Shown here piece after piece: positions 39,410-49,985 of a stretch of 64,000 nucleotides of DNA. The stretch is taken from the NCBI GenBank assembly GCA_025355465.1, contig JANXZO010000051.1, positions 1-64,000 on the forward strand, written 5' to 3'. Below the pieces are notes generated by a model. It ran no database searches. It had not been told where the DNA came from and was given only the letters and a program-made list of their open reading frames with translations. The translations under genes were made by a program, and so were the position numbers. The DNA is from Bacteroidales bacterium. GTDB lineage: Bacteria > Bacteroidota > Bacteroidia > Bacteroidales > FEN-979. Numbering within the stretch: the stretch's first letter is position 1; every line of letters starts with the position of its first letter.

Positions 39410-39417
39410 CAAAGGTA
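39410..39417 (-). promoter_or_regulatory. -7 promoter box TACCTTTG of the DUF3098-uppP-truB operon
   Basis: CAAAGGTA on the plus strand is TACCTTTG on the minus strand, 22 bases upstream of ATG 39387. Confidence 0.5.
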
Positions 39418-39435
39418 ATCATTCTTTTCTAAAAA

Positions 39436-40314
39436 TTATGTGTAGAGCAAATCTGTGCTGATCCGCAGGTATTTTCTGACCGCGAACCAGGTAGATGTCC
39501 AGGAAAGAATCGCGCCCAGTAAAAAGATGCCCGCCACCAGAATCACAAGAATGAGCGGATCTTCAAGTTCCATTAATTCGGGCATCTGGTCGATGGCGAA
39601 ATAGGTTACCAGCACAAGCAAGGCAATGGCAAAAATTGCACTGATACAGCCATGCAGAACGCTGCGGGCCACAATCGGCTTGCGAATGAATCCCTCTGTC
39701 GCCCCGACAAGCTGCATGCTCCGGATGATGAACCGTTTAGAATATACCATCAAACGGATGGTATTGTTTATTAATACCATGGCGATAAAGAGAAGAACGC
39801 CTGTAAAAGCCAGCAGGATCAGACTGATTTTTTCGAGATTCTTGTTGATTATATCAACAAGCGACCGCTGGTAGAAAACCTCTTTGACCTCCGGAATGGC
39901 CAGAAGACGCCGTTCAATTCGTGCCAGGGAGTCGGAATTTGCATAGGGGGCTTTAATCCGGAGCTCAATGCTTGGAAGCAAGGGGTTGTATCCGAGAAAT
40001 CCGATGAAATCCTCTCCAAGTTCATCCTGCAGTTTATCGGCCGCTCTTTCCCGTGTAATAAACTCCGAAGACTTAACATAGGCGGCAACATCAAGCCTCT
40101 TTTTTAATTCCAGCACCGCAGGTTCCTTCACTCCCTCCTTTATCATGATCGAGAAGCCGATGTTTTCCTTCACATAATCCGAAAGCTTTTTTGCATGAAG
40201 GATGATCATGCCCAGAAATCCCAATAAAAACAGCACCAGGGTGATGCTGATAATGGTTGTGACATAGGAGGTAGCGATGCGCCGCTGGTAATAGCGTTCT
40301 TCCTGTTGCAGCAT
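39436..40314 (-). CDS. ftsX: Cell-division ABC-transporter-like permease
   Basis: The product has 292 residues from ATG 40314; an in-frame TTG at 40344 is less likely. Four transmembrane helices flank an extracellular domain (about 55-150, containing LPSIELRIKAPYANSDSL). The late helix segment has the FtsX-type VALINNTIRL motif in the form AMVLINNTIRLMVYSKRF. FtsX with FtsE controls peptidoglycan hydrolases at the septum; ftsE is not in this window. Confidence 0.88.
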   Translation of the reverse strand: MLQQEERYYQRRIATSYVTTIISITLVLFLLGFLGMIILHAKKLSDYVKENIGFSIMIKEGVKEPAVLELKKRLDVAAYVKSSEFITRERAADKLQDELGEDFIGFLGYNPLLPSIELRIKAPYANSDSLARIERRLLAIPEVKEVFYQRSLVDIINKNLEKISLILLAFTGVLLFIAMVLINNTIRLMVYSKRFIIRSMQLVGATEGFIRKPIVARSVLHGCISAIFAIALLVLVTYFAIDQMPELMELEDPLILVILVAGIFLLGAILSWTSTWFAVRKYLRISTDLLYT

Positions 40315-40348
40315 AGGGTTGAAATGCGTGATAAAATTACGCAATATT

Positions 40349-41695
40349 TTACTTCGCCCCCCTCTTTTCCTGCTTAATCAGCTCTTTTTGTGCTTTGGAG
40401 ATAAAGCCCATGGTTGATTTAAGGCCGCTCAGGGTGCTTTTCCACAAGAAGTTAAATATTCCCTTCGATTTATCGCGTGTGAAGTAAACTGTTCCGGTAT
40501 GCATTTTTCCGGAACGTGTCGGGTTATCGTTGTTAACTACCAGGTCATTGGCCACGAAATTGATCACCCCTTTTTTGATCTTCCCCCAGGTATTATTCTT
40601 CTTGTCTATCATGCTGATGGATAGATTTTTGTAGTAAAATAACAGCTTTCCCTGCGCCGCGTTATCGTTGGCATAAACCTGTGGAATGATGAGTTTGTTT
40701 ATCTGTCCGCTTTTCACTTCTGCCGGCAGCAGTTTCGAAAGCATGGGGTTGATCTCACAGAGGTCGAACTCTCCGATCATGGCGGAAAAGGTGAACGCGT
40801 TTCCCGGATCACCAAATTTGAACCTTAGCGTGGCATCGAGCTTTAGCGTTCCCATCAGGTAGGCAGTTCCTCTAAGTTCTGAGACATAGCCTGCGTTTAG
40901 CAGCAACGAATCATTGGTTACACCGGTCATTGTGGCACTCATTCTGCTGAAGAATAGCGTTCCCGGTTCTGCACCTATCTGTTCGCTATAAGTAGCTTTA
41001 CCGTTGGTAAGTTTTACGGTGTCGATTTTCAGGTAGTCCTTCAGGCTTCTGATCGCATCCTGTGGCATGGGTGGCCTGAATCCTGGCCTGGGCAGGATCC
41101 GCTTGTCCCGATAATCGTCGAGCAGTAAACTGTCAATTTCCATCAGCCCCGCATTGATCTTTCCGGCCAGAATCAGCTCCCTGAAATTGAAGCGTTCAAC
41201 ATGAAGCGAGGGAACCTTGATATCCATTCGGTCGGTTTGATAACCAAATTTCCGGGTATAGTCGTAACGATTGAAAAGTGGTTCCAGGTGAAAATTCTTT
41301 ACATACAGGGACTTTTGTCCGGTTGAAAGGCCAACTTCTCCCAGGGATATTTTGTTCAGCCCGTTTTTCGTATTCACTGCGATACCCACGAGATGGATAC
41401 TGAAATCCTCTGCATTAAAAAGGTTTCGGGTTCCGGTGTGTGATGAGTCAACCAGGATGTTCCTTATGGCGATGTAACAGGTGGGGATTGCCATAAGCTT
41501 TGCTTTGGGCTTGTCTTCACTGCTTTCGCGCTTCACGGTATCGATGATAAAAATGCGTAGCATCTTTCCGTAATGCAGATACCCGTAAGCAAATATAGCT
41601 GCCTAGACAACGATCAGTACCGCCAGAATCCACAGGATGATCCTGAGAAACAGACGTAATTTTCCCTTTGGGTGCTTGGATTCCGGATTTGTCAT
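40349..41695 (-). pseudogene. AsmA-like protein, shorter copy with an in-frame amber codon
   Basis: The frame starts at ATG 41695, whose TGA-overlapping position (ATGA with the upstream gene) shows it is the true start. It reads MTNPESKHPKGKLRLFLRII and a membrane helix (LWILAVLIVV), then hits TAG at 41603-41605 (codon 31) and continues in frame as AAIFAYGYLHYGKMLRIF to a normal stop at 40349. Total 448 sense codons. Its last 190 residues match the C-terminus of the 1320-residue gene upstream (FNFLWKSTLSGLKSTMGF versus FNFVWKSTLSGIKSTAGF). Either it is a point-mutated pseudogene or the TAG is a sequence error; an internal ATG at 41563 could restart a form without its anchor. Confidence 0.75.
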
Positions 41696-44600
41696 TGTTT
41701 CATTTTCTTTTCCGCCCGGCGGATCTGCCGCTGGATTTTAGTATTGAATCCGGCAGTTGATTTGATTCCGCTCAGGGTGCTTTTCCATACGAAATTAAAA
41801 AACCCTTTTGATTTGTTGCGTTCAAAATAGACGACGCCGGTGCGCATTCGTCCGTTGTCATTCGGATTATTGTCGGGAAGGAGTATGTTTGCCACCTCTG
41901 TGAGCACCGACTGCTCCAATTTGTCTATCGTACTGGAAACGGGTTTATCCAGGCTGACCCTTAGACCGTAAAAGTTCATGTCCATAAACCCTCTGGCAAT
42001 GTTGTTGTTGGCATGGATGTGCTTGATTTCGGTTTTTGGAGACACGCCTCTTGCAACCGATACCGGCAAAAGTTTCGTCAGCATGGGATTGAGTTCGCGA
42101 AGGTCGAGCCACCCAACTGAAGCACGCAGCGTAAAACTATCCCTGGGATGGTCAAGCGGGAACCAAAACAACGCTTCTACCCGGGTTTTCCCCATCAGTG
42201 CAGCCGTTCCGTGTACATTCAGTGCGGCGGACTGCAGGGGGGCTGCCACCGGGCCCATGGTGGAAAATCCTGTTACCAGGAGGTTCATCTGGTCGAAGAA
42301 AAGCCGGCCGGGTTCACTGCCGGTTTGCTCCTCGTAGGCAGCAAAGGCCCCTGTGATCGTGATTGTGTCGATTTGCGCAGGAAAGTTTATTTTCCGGATC
42401 ATCTGCTGCGGCATCAAAGGGGTTGGTCCCGCTGGCAAATTTACCCGCTTGTCGCGGTATGACGAAAACCGCATCCCGCTTACACGAAAGTTACCGGCAT
42501 AAAGCCGGCCCTGGGCGAGAAGCCTTCTGAAATTGACGCGCTCCAGATCAATTCTGGGAATTTTCAGCTCCAGTTGATCTGTTTCGAATCCCGCTCTGGC
42601 CGGGAAATCCGTACGGTTGAAATTGGAGGTCAGTGTAACTGAATCCACGAAGGCAGTTTTTTCATTGGAGGAAAATCCAAACCTGCGAAAGGAAAAAGTA
42701 TACAAACTGTCCTTTAAAGTCCTGCTGAAGCCGGACGCGGAGAATTCGATATTTTCTGTATTAAAAAGTGGCGTTTGCTGGGGGTTGGACCGGGTTACAG
42801 AATCCACCTTCACCTGTTTCGCCCGCAAAAGAATCCCTTTCAGCGACAAGGTGTTTTGTTTCCCGTTTTCGATGGTGAGAACCCCCATTTCGGCATTGTT
42901 GATTTCAATCGTCCGGATTCTCAGCGTTTCCATGAATGGCGGAAGGTGAAGCACGTAAGGCTGCAAGGGGTCACCAACAGTCTTCGATTTCGCTTCTGCT
43001 TTTCTTAATTCGGCGGCAAATACCGGGCTCTGTAGCCGGATATTGTCAAATATCCACTCATTGTCAAAAATTGCCCTGTCGAAGTAGAATCCTGTCACCT
43101 TCGCCTCCGGAATCGTTGCAGAAAAAGACATTTTTTTTTCAGGAAGGTCCGAAAGCTTTCTCAGCGGGGTGAGCTTTAAACCATAAAACGTAATGTCTGC
43201 CGGATAGGAATGAACATCCAGCTCCCGGCATTCGAGGGCATAGTTACTGTCGGCAAATACCGCCCTGAACGGAAAGACCTTCAATTGCAGGGAGTCGAAG
43301 CTGATAAGGCCATCCTTTTTATCTTTCAAAGGCAAATGGACCCTGGCATTCAACAACCCGAAATCAACATCTTTGAGTGAAAAATAGGAGGCTTTCCTGT
43401 TCTCAAGGCCATCGTAAGAAAATGCTCCATGCCTGACCACCATCCTGCCTACTTCAAAATCCCGGATAAACTTGTCTGTATGAAGAAGCGCTGTCTCCTC
43501 TGCAGGACCTTCCGGAAGAGGATTGTTTTCTGTCTTCAGCCTCAGAGAGGGTTCTTCAAGGCTGATCACGTTTGCCTTAAGTACTTTGTCGAGAAACAAC
43601 TTCCTGTGATTCAGTCCGGTGAGACGTAACTTCTGAAGTGTAAAATCGATGGAGACCGGTGGTCGTCCTTCATAACCGGCTGCAATATAACCAGGGCCGC
43701 CTGCTTTGTCGAAACTGATCTCCTCGGCTTCTATCAAGGAATCGGTGGTGATAACCTTGGCGTGCCAGATCTTGAGATGGCGCATACCGTCGGGCGATGT
43801 AAGCGTAACACCGCGAAGGTCGAGACTGAAATCACGACTGTAAAAATATCCCTGCTGGTTCAACCCATGTACCGAATCGATCAGAAACTGCTGCATATCA
43901 AGATCGAACCGGGCACCAGCAATTTTCTCACTCACCTGGTCCTGTTCACGCAAAAACATTCCGTGTCCGTTTTGGATGCTGATCGAATTTCCTTTCACCA
44001 CGTAAACATATTTTTTCAGAAGATCATAAACGAAATCCTCATTTTCTTCGGTAAAGAAATCTTCCGGTCTTTTGAATCGGGGATCGTTGTTTTTGGGAGC
44101 ACGGTAGCGGGTTAACTTGAAATCGGGCTCCTGTATCTCCAGCCTGTCAAAATCAAAGTCGCGGTAGTTGAACAGTTTTTTCAGGTTTATCCTGCTAAAT
44201 ACAACCCTCGGAAGAAGGAGACTGATTGTATTCTTGCGATCAGCTGTTGCCCTGAGGTCCATGTTTTTATCAGGAAAGATAAGACCGTCGCTGATCTCAA
44301 TCTGCGATTTTGCAGTGGAAATCCCGATCCTGGCAGCGCTCAGCACATGGACCTTATCCCGCAGTCTCAGGTTGAACCTTTGCAGTGAAAGGTCAATGTC
44401 GCGGGCATAAAGAATTTTCCTTTTGTCAAGATGGGCTGTTGAATCCAGATAAAACCCGATCAGGTCGAGGTCGGCCGAACCTATTCTCAGTTCAGGGCCA
44501 TGGTCGTCAAGGAACGCGTAATATTCGAATGCCGCCTGTCGTATCAGCAAAGTATCGATTGCCACCGATCTCAGGGCTCCCGAAATAATTGTGTACATCC

Positions 44601-45654
44601 TGGCAATTTTGAACTTCTCCTTCTTTTTCCTGACTTTACTGCTTTCACGGACCAACAGGTTGTGATAAATTTTCATGGAGAAGTTCGTCAGGGCAAGGTT
44701 CTGTATCTTCACTTTTTTCTCGATGAGCGCCTCGTACAGATTGATTCCTTCAATGGAAAAAGCGGGCAGAAAGAACTGAAAAAAATCACCACGCGGACGA
44801 TTATGCAGCCCGCGTAATGAAAAATTGGGTCGCATGGATAGATTCTTTCCATAAAGCCGGCTTCTGCTGAGTGAAAAACCCAGTTCGCTGGCTTTAATGA
44901 AATAGAGACTATCGGCCATGATGTATTCGAAGTTGTGCACCATCCAGTCAATATCGCGCGAATAGAAAACCCGTTCACGGTTGTAATAGCTGAATGGATT
45001 TACAGAAACATCGCGAAGGATCGTGGAAAATTCATACTCCCCGGTGGAAAGCTTTCCTGTTTTTTGACGGAATGATGTCAATAATAGTCCATGGTTCACG
45101 ACTACCGAATCGATATGAAAATCCTTGAACAATCCGGAAACAGCCGGGTAAATGTCATCATAAATAACACGCCAGCGGGCCTTGCGTGCCGTCGCTGTAT
45201 CGGGAAACCCAACAATACTTATTTGCGGCCGTTCGAAAAGCAATTGCCTCAGAGTAACCCGGTGCTGGTCATAAATCTGCCAGAAGTGTATCCGGTCGAT
45301 CGTAAATGAGTTTATAAAGACCTGATAGAGGGAGTTTGAAATTTTTCCTTTTAGCTTTAGCCGATTGTATACCTGGGTGTCGGGAATGAGCGCAAAACTG
45401 TCGATGGTAACTTTTCCGGTCATGATGTTGAAATTCATCCTGCGAAAATCAACACGGTAAAGCCCCTTCGTGGCAACCTGAATTTTTTTCTGTAGAAAGT
45501 CACGCAGAAACCTTTCGCCGAAATAGTTAAAACCGAAAAACAAAGCAAAATAGGAAAGAACAGAGAAAAGTACCAAAGAGGCAAAAATTTTCTGCAAAAG
45601 ATGGCGACGGCGTTTAGGAAGGTGCGTTTTTTTTTCCGGTTCCTCTTCTGACAT
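41692..45654 (-). CDS. Giant AsmA/DUF748-like envelope protein
   Basis: The 1320-residue protein has a basic N-terminus and one membrane helix (about 25-48, IFASLVLFSVLSYFALFFGF). The rest is long, beta-rich and repetitive, with recurring patterns such as VRIDLERVNFRRLL and (N/E)PDFKLTRYR. It resembles the AsmA-like lipid-transfer bridge proteins that span the periplasm. Its C-terminus ends in the WKSTLSGIKS signature shared with the next gene. The likely role is phospholipid or other lipid movement between membranes, by family analogy only. Confidence 0.7.
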   Translation of the reverse strand: MSEEEPEKKTHLPKRRRHLLQKIFASLVLFSVLSYFALFFGFNYFGERFLRDFLQKKIQVATKGLYRVDFRRMNFNIMTGKVTIDSFALIPDTQVYNRLKLKGKISNSLYQVFINSFTIDRIHFWQIYDQHRVTLRQLLFERPQISIVGFPDTATARKARWRVIYDDIYPAVSGLFKDFHIDSVVVNHGLLLTSFRQKTGKLSTGEYEFSTILRDVSVNPFSYYNRERVFYSRDIDWMVHNFEYIMADSLYFIKASELGFSLSRSRLYGKNLSMRPNFSLRGLHNRPRGDFFQFFLPAFSIEGINLYEALIEKKVKIQNLALTNFSMKIYHNLLVRESSKVRKKKEKFKIARMYTIISGALRSVAIDTLLIRQAAFEYYAFLDDHGPELRIGSADLDLIGFYLDSTAHLDKRKILYARDIDLSLQRFNLRLRDKVHVLSAARIGISTAKSQIEISDGLIFPDKNMDLRATADRKNTISLLLPRVVFSRINLKKLFNYRDFDFDRLEIQEPDFKLTRYRAPKNNDPRFKRPEDFFTEENEDFVYDLLKKYVYVVKGNSISIQNGHGMFLREQDQVSEKIAGARFDLDMQQFLIDSVHGLNQQGYFYSRDFSLDLRGVTLTSPDGMRHLKIWHAKVITTDSLIEAEEISFDKAGGPGYIAAGYEGRPPVSIDFTLQKLRLTGLNHRKLFLDKVLKANVISLEEPSLRLKTENNPLPEGPAEETALLHTDKFIRDFEVGRMVVRHGAFSYDGLENRKASYFSLKDVDFGLLNARVHLPLKDKKDGLISFDSLQLKVFPFRAVFADSNYALECRELDVHSYPADITFYGLKLTPLRKLSDLPEKKMSFSATIPEAKVTGFYFDRAIFDNEWIFDNIRLQSPVFAAELRKAEAKSKTVGDPLQPYVLHLPPFMETLRIRTIEINNAEMGVLTIENGKQNTLSLKGILLRAKQVKVDSVTRSNPQQTPLFNTENIEFSASGFSRTLKDSLYTFSFRRFGFSSNEKTAFVDSVTLTSNFNRTDFPARAGFETDQLELKIPRIDLERVNFRRLLAQGRLYAGNFRVSGMRFSSYRDKRVNLPAGPTPLMPQQMIRKINFPAQIDTITITGAFAAYEEQTGSEPGRLFFDQMNLLVTGFSTMGPVAAPLQSAALNVHGTAALMGKTRVEALFWFPLDHPRDSFTLRASVGWLDLRELNPMLTKLLPVSVARGVSPKTEIKHIHANNNIARGFMDMNFYGLRVSLDKPVSSTIDKLEQSVLTEVANILLPDNNPNDNGRMRTGVVYFERNKSKGFFNFVWKSTLSGIKSTAGFNTKIQRQIRRAEKKMKQ

Positions 45655-45675
45655 GATCGCAATGGGTTAATTACC

Positions 45676-45719
45676 CAAAGATATACATTTCCGGTATTCC
45701 TGCGTTTTTGATAACTTTG
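45676..45719. promoter_or_regulatory. Divergent -7 boxes for the AsmA-like genes and leuS
   Basis: CAAAGATA at 45676-45683 is a minus-strand TATCTTTG for the AsmA-like operon. TAACTTTG at 45712-45719 precedes the leuS ATG by 19 bases. Confidence 0.5.
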
Positions 45720-45738
45720 CGGCCCCTAAACAGAACAA

Positions 45739-48471
45739 ATGGATTATAATTTCACGGAAATAGAAAAAAAATGGCAGAAGTACTGGGTGGATCACAAAAC
45801 CTACAAAACCGAAATTGATCTTTCCCGGCCCAAATTTTATGTTCTCGACATGTTCCCCTACCCTTCCGGTGCCGGGTTGCACGTTGGTCATCCGCTGGGG
45901 TATATTGCTTCTGATATCTATTCCCGTTACAAACGGCTGAAGGGTTTTAATGTGCTTCATCCGATGGGCTATGATGCCTATGGTTTGCCGGCCGAACAGT
46001 ATGCAATCCAAACAGGCACACATCCTGCCATCACAACAGAAAAGAATCTTGCCCGCTATCGTGAGCAGATGGACAAGATCGGGTTCTGCTATGACTGGGA
46101 TCGTGAAGTGAAAACATGTGATCCGGATTATTACAAATGGACACAGTGGACCTTCATTCAGTTGTTTCACCACTGGTACAACCCTGTTTCGCAGAAAGCC
46201 GAACCGGTTGCAGAACTTGTAAAGGAATTCGAACAAAAGGGTGGAGAAGATTTTACTGCGGATACCTGGGTCTCGTTTCCGGAAGCAACACAGCAAAAAA
46301 TTCTGATGAATTACAGGCTCGCCTACCTTTCGGATGCGATGGTAAACTGGTGTCCCGAACTGGGAACTGTGCTGGCCAACGACGAAGTTGCCAATGGTTT
46401 TTCTGTACGTGGAGGCCATCCGGTTGAGCGCAAACTGATGCGCCAATGGTTCCTCCGCATCACTTCTTATGCTCAACGGCTGCTCAACGGCCTCGACAAC
46501 ATCGATTTTTCAGATTCCCTGCGGGAGATGCAACGTAACTGGATTGGCAGGTCCGAAGGAGCCGAAATCAGTTTTGCCATCCCGGAATGTGATCATTCAC
46601 TTGAAATATTTACAACGCGCCCCGATACCATTTTTGGTGCCACATTCATGGTGGTAGCGCCCGAACACGAGTTGATCTCCGAAATAACCACCCCCGAACG
46701 CAAAGTGGCCGTTGCCCGGTATGTACATGATGCCATGAACCGCTCGGAGCGTGAAAGAATGGCCGAAGTGAAGCACATCAGTGGTGAGTTCACAGGTGCA
46801 TACTGTCTGAATCCATTTAACGGAAAACCCATTCCAATTTGGGTGGCCGACTATGTTCTGGCTGGCTACGGAACAGGTGCCATCATGGCTGTTCCGGCCC
46901 ACGACAGCCGCGATTATGCCTTCGCGAAACACTTTCATTTACCAATCATCGAGGTGGTGTCGGGCGGTGATATTTCCGAAAATTCCTATGATGCAAAAGA
47001 AGGCATTCTGGTGAATTCCGAATTTATCAACGGAATGCAGGTAAAAGCCGCCATCAGCACCGTAATCCAAAAAGTCGACGAACTGGGTATTGGAAAGGGA
47101 AGGGTCAATTTCCGTCTTCGTGATGCCATTTTCAGCCGCCAGCGTTACTGGGGAGAACCCTTTCCCGTTTATTTCAAAGAAGACGTTGCCTGCACACTAG
47201 ACGAAAGTGACCTCCCGTTGCTTTTGCCGCCGGTAGATGCTTACCTGCCTACCGCCTCAGGGGAGCCCCCGCTTGCACGTGCCAAAAACTGGACAACCCG
47301 CGCGGGATATCCTCTTGAAACCAGCACCATGCCCGGTTTTGCCGGTTCAAGTGGCTATTATTACAGGTATATGGATCCTCACAACCAACAGGAATATTTC
47401 TCCAAGGAAGCCGTGAATTACTGGCAGAATGTGGATCTGTACATTGGTGGCGATGAGCATGCCACAGGGCACCTGATTTATGCCCGTTTCTGGAACAAAT
47501 TCCTATTCGATATTGGTCTGGCGATTTCTGAAGAACCCTTTAAAAAACTTGTGAACCAGGGCAAGATCCAGGGTCGCTCAAGCCTGGTATACAGGATAAA
47601 AAGAACCAACACTTTTGTCTCCCATGGCCTGAAAGAGCAATACGAAACCACACCCATGCATGTTGATGTTAGTTTTGTCGACAACGACGTACTGGACACA
47701 GAAGCGTTCCGAAACTGGCGTTCTGATCTTACGGCTTCAGAATTCATCCTGGAAGAGGGTAAATACATTTGCGGTTATGCTATCGAAAAAATGTCGAAAT
47801 CGCTTTACAATGTAGTAAATCCCGACAGTCTCATTGAACGGTATGGTGCCGATACTTTCCGCCTTTATGAAATGTTCCTCGGTCCACTGGAACAGTCGAA
47901 ACCCTGGGACACCAACGGTATTGAAGGCGTGTTCCGCTACATTCGTAAATTCTGGAGGCTTTACCACGATGATCAGAACCTGTTCCGCGTGGCTGAAGAA
48001 AAACCTGATGCGGCCGAGTTGCGTACATTGCATAAAACAATTAAAAAGATCCAGGAAGATATCGAAAGGCTCTCCTTCAATACGGCTGTCAGCAGTTTCA
48101 TGATATGTGTAAATGAACTTACTGACCTGAAATGTTCAAAACGCGCCATTCTGCAAGAGCTGGTCGTTCTGATGGCTCCTTATGCCCCGCACATTGCTGA
48201 AGAGCTATGGAATCTGTTGGGAAATGAGGGAAGTGTCACACAGGCAAAATTTCCGGAATTCAATCCGCAATTTTTGGTAGAAAACACCTTCGAATACCCT
48301 GTCTCATTCAATGGCAAAATGCGCTTTAAACTTGAACTGCCGGCCGAATTATCCGTAGCCGAAATTGAGAAAGCTGCATTTTCAGCAAAAGAGTCAGAAA
48401 AATGGCTTGAAGGAAAAGTACCGAAAAAAGTGATCATTGTACCGAAAAAAATTATCAATTTCGTGTTGTAA
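45739..48471 (+). CDS. leuS: Leucyl-tRNA synthetase
   Basis: The 910-residue class I enzyme has the HIGH-type motif [17 protein letters not shown] at about 37-53 and KMSKS ([12 protein letters not shown]) near residue 685. An editing domain (about 230-430, [20 protein letters not shown]) is present. An inserted segment before KMSKS (about 620-680, [20 protein letters not shown]) is the leucine-specific domain. Normal length. Confidence 0.96.
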   Translation: MDYNFTEIEKKWQKYWVDHKTYKTEIDLSRPKFYVLDMFPYPSGAGLHVGHPLGYIASDIYSRYKRLKGFNVLHPMGYDAYGLPAEQYAIQTGTHPAITTEKNLARYREQMDKIGFCYDWDREVKTCDPDYYKWTQWTFIQLFHHWYNPVSQKAEPVAELVKEFEQKGGEDFTADTWVSFPEATQQKILMNYRLAYLSDAMVNWCPELGTVLANDEVANGFSVRGGHPVERKLMRQWFLRITSYAQRLLNGLDNIDFSDSLREMQRNWIGRSEGAEISFAIPECDHSLEIFTTRPDTIFGATFMVVAPEHELISEITTPERKVAVARYVHDAMNRSERERMAEVKHISGEFTGAYCLNPFNGKPIPIWVADYVLAGYGTGAIMAVPAHDSRDYAFAKHFHLPIIEVVSGGDISENSYDAKEGILVNSEFINGMQVKAAISTVIQKVDELGIGKGRVNFRLRDAIFSRQRYWGEPFPVYFKEDVACTLDESDLPLLLPPVDAYLPTASGEPPLARAKNWTTRAGYPLETSTMPGFAGSSGYYYRYMDPHNQQEYFSKEAVNYWQNVDLYIGGDEHATGHLIYARFWNKFLFDIGLAISEEPFKKLVNQGKIQGRSSLVYRIKRTNTFVSHGLKEQYETTPMHVDVSFVDNDVLDTEAFRNWRSDLTASEFILEEGKYICGYAIEKMSKSLYNVVNPDSLIERYGADTFRLYEMFLGPLEQSKPWDTNGIEGVFRYIRKFWRLYHDDQNLFRVAEEKPDAAELRTLHKTIKKIQEDIERLSFNTAVSSFMICVNELTDLKCSKRAILQELVVLMAPYAPHIAEELWNLLGNEGSVTQAKFPEFNPQFLVENTFEYPVSFNGKMRFKLELPAELSVAEIEKAAFSAKESEKWLEGKVPKKVIIVPKKIINFVL

Positions 48472-49295
48472 TGGTTCGTTATCTCCCTGGATATCTCCTT
48501 ATTTTTAGCCTTTTTCTTTACGGTTTCACATGTGCGTTCCCGCCGGCAATATTTGGTCAGTCCTTGAAACCAGTCAGGAACGAGGCGTTCATCCGGGGTG
48601 AAAAGCTGAAATACCGTGTATATTATGATTCTTATGTAACAGGTAAAGTTACGGCCGGAATCGCCACCCTGGAAGTAAGTCCGGAGGTCAGTCAGATCGA
48701 AGGCAGGAATGTTTACCACATGATTGGCGAGGGTCATTCAAAAGGGGCGTTTAGCTGGTTCTTCAAAGTGAACGATCGTTTTGAAAGCTGGGTCGATACA
48801 GAGTACCTGGTACCCTGGGTCTTTATGCGCCGTACCCACGAAGGTGATTATAAGTACCAGGACGATGTGAAATTCAACCAGTACTCAGGATCAGTTTCAA
48901 GTACCCGCGCCAACAAAAAGATCCCGTCCGGTACGCAGGACCTTATTTCAGCATTCTATTATGCCCGTACTTTCGATTTCAGCAATGTAAAGACCGGCGA
49001 CAATTTCCCTGTTTCATTTTTCCTGGATGATTCGGTGTATGTTTCTCAGATACAGTTTGTGGGGCGCGAGGAGGTAATTACTGACCTTGGCAGGTTTCGA
49101 TGCCTGCGCCTCAAACCGATGGTGGCAACCGGAAACGTATTTAGTCAGCCATATCCCATGGATATTTGGGTGACCGACGACAAAAACCATATTCCGGTAT
49201 TGGGAAAATCAGAAGTGGTGGTGGGTTCCGTAAAACTGGAACTGATTAAATACTCAGGACAGGCCAGCCCGGTATCTGCGCTGGTAAAAGAATAA
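48471..49295 (+). CDS. DUF3108 exported protein
   Basis: The 274-residue protein has a signal peptide (LLIFSLFLYGFTCAFPPAIF). FIRGEKLKYRVYYDSYVTGK opens a beta-rich domain of the DUF3108 type, ending DIWVTDDKNHIPVLGKSEVV. It shares one base with the leuS stop. The function is unknown. Confidence 0.8.
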   Translation: MVRYLPGYLLIFSLFLYGFTCAFPPAIFGQSLKPVRNEAFIRGEKLKYRVYYDSYVTGKVTAGIATLEVSPEVSQIEGRNVYHMIGEGHSKGAFSWFFKVNDRFESWVDTEYLVPWVFMRRTHEGDYKYQDDVKFNQYSGSVSSTRANKKIPSGTQDLISAFYYARTFDFSNVKTGDNFPVSFFLDDSVYVSQIQFVGREEVITDLGRFRCLRLKPMVATGNVFSQPYPMDIWVTDDKNHIPVLGKSEVVVGSVKLELIKYSGQASPVSALVKE

Positions 49296-49306
49296 TGTGA
49301 TAACCC

Positions 49307-49801
49307 CTAGAAACGTCTTGTAAACGGCATCGGTTTGCGCATCCGAATCAACAGCAGAAGCGGAATAATTACGTATGGCAGATTAAATGCGAGAAATTTG
49401 GCCGGGTTCAGGCATCTCCATTCGGGTTCGCCAAAAAATTCAACCCCGAACACAACCACGCCGGTTATGACCGAAATTGCTGTGGCGTAAACAACTGCGG
49501 GCAACTGAATCCAGTTCTTCCCGCGATAAAGTGCAAAGGCCAGAACGAGGTAAAACGGCCCATAAACAAATGCCGACAAGCCGGTAACAAACCGCATCCA
49601 AACGGGTGCATTTAAAATCAGCGGATCACAATTATTGGCGTACCAGAAGTTGGCCCTGCCCCAGTAATAGGGACTGTCGGGGCGAACCGGAATGCCCAAC
49701 GTGGGGACTGCATCGGAGATGCCTGATGTAACTGCAAACGTGAGAAAAATAAAGATGAAAAAGATATCAATTCCTCGTTGTGATAAGGGAAGATTTTGCA
49801 T
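49307..49801 (-). CDS. EXPERA/TMEM97-like four-helix membrane protein
   Basis: The 164-residue protein has four helices and ends with NPAKFLAFNLPYVIIPLLLL, the pattern of the EXPERA (emopamil-binding) fold. IFFIFIFLTFAVTSGISD in helix 1 and VWMRFVTGLSAFVYGPFYL in helix 2 agree. Eukaryotic members are sterol isomerases and sigma-2 receptors; bacterial roles are unknown. Confidence 0.72.
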   Translation of the reverse strand: MQNLPLSQRGIDIFFIFIFLTFAVTSGISDAVPTLGIPVRPDSPYYWGRANFWYANNCDPLILNAPVWMRFVTGLSAFVYGPFYLVLAFALYRGKNWIQLPAVVYATAISVITGVVVFGVEFFGEPEWRCLNPAKFLAFNLPYVIIPLLLLIRMRKPMPFTRRF

Positions 49802-49985
49802 GGTTTGATTTATTATGCAGGGTTGTGTTCTCTGCTTTTACTTGTCTAAAGCCGGCAAAAATAGTTGTTTTTACCAAACACCTGCTTCAAATAATGAATT
49901 TCGACTCCCGGCACAATCTTTGTCACAGAACGCCGCTTATTACTAATATTGTATTTTGAATCATTCCTGATAAAAAATTATCATT

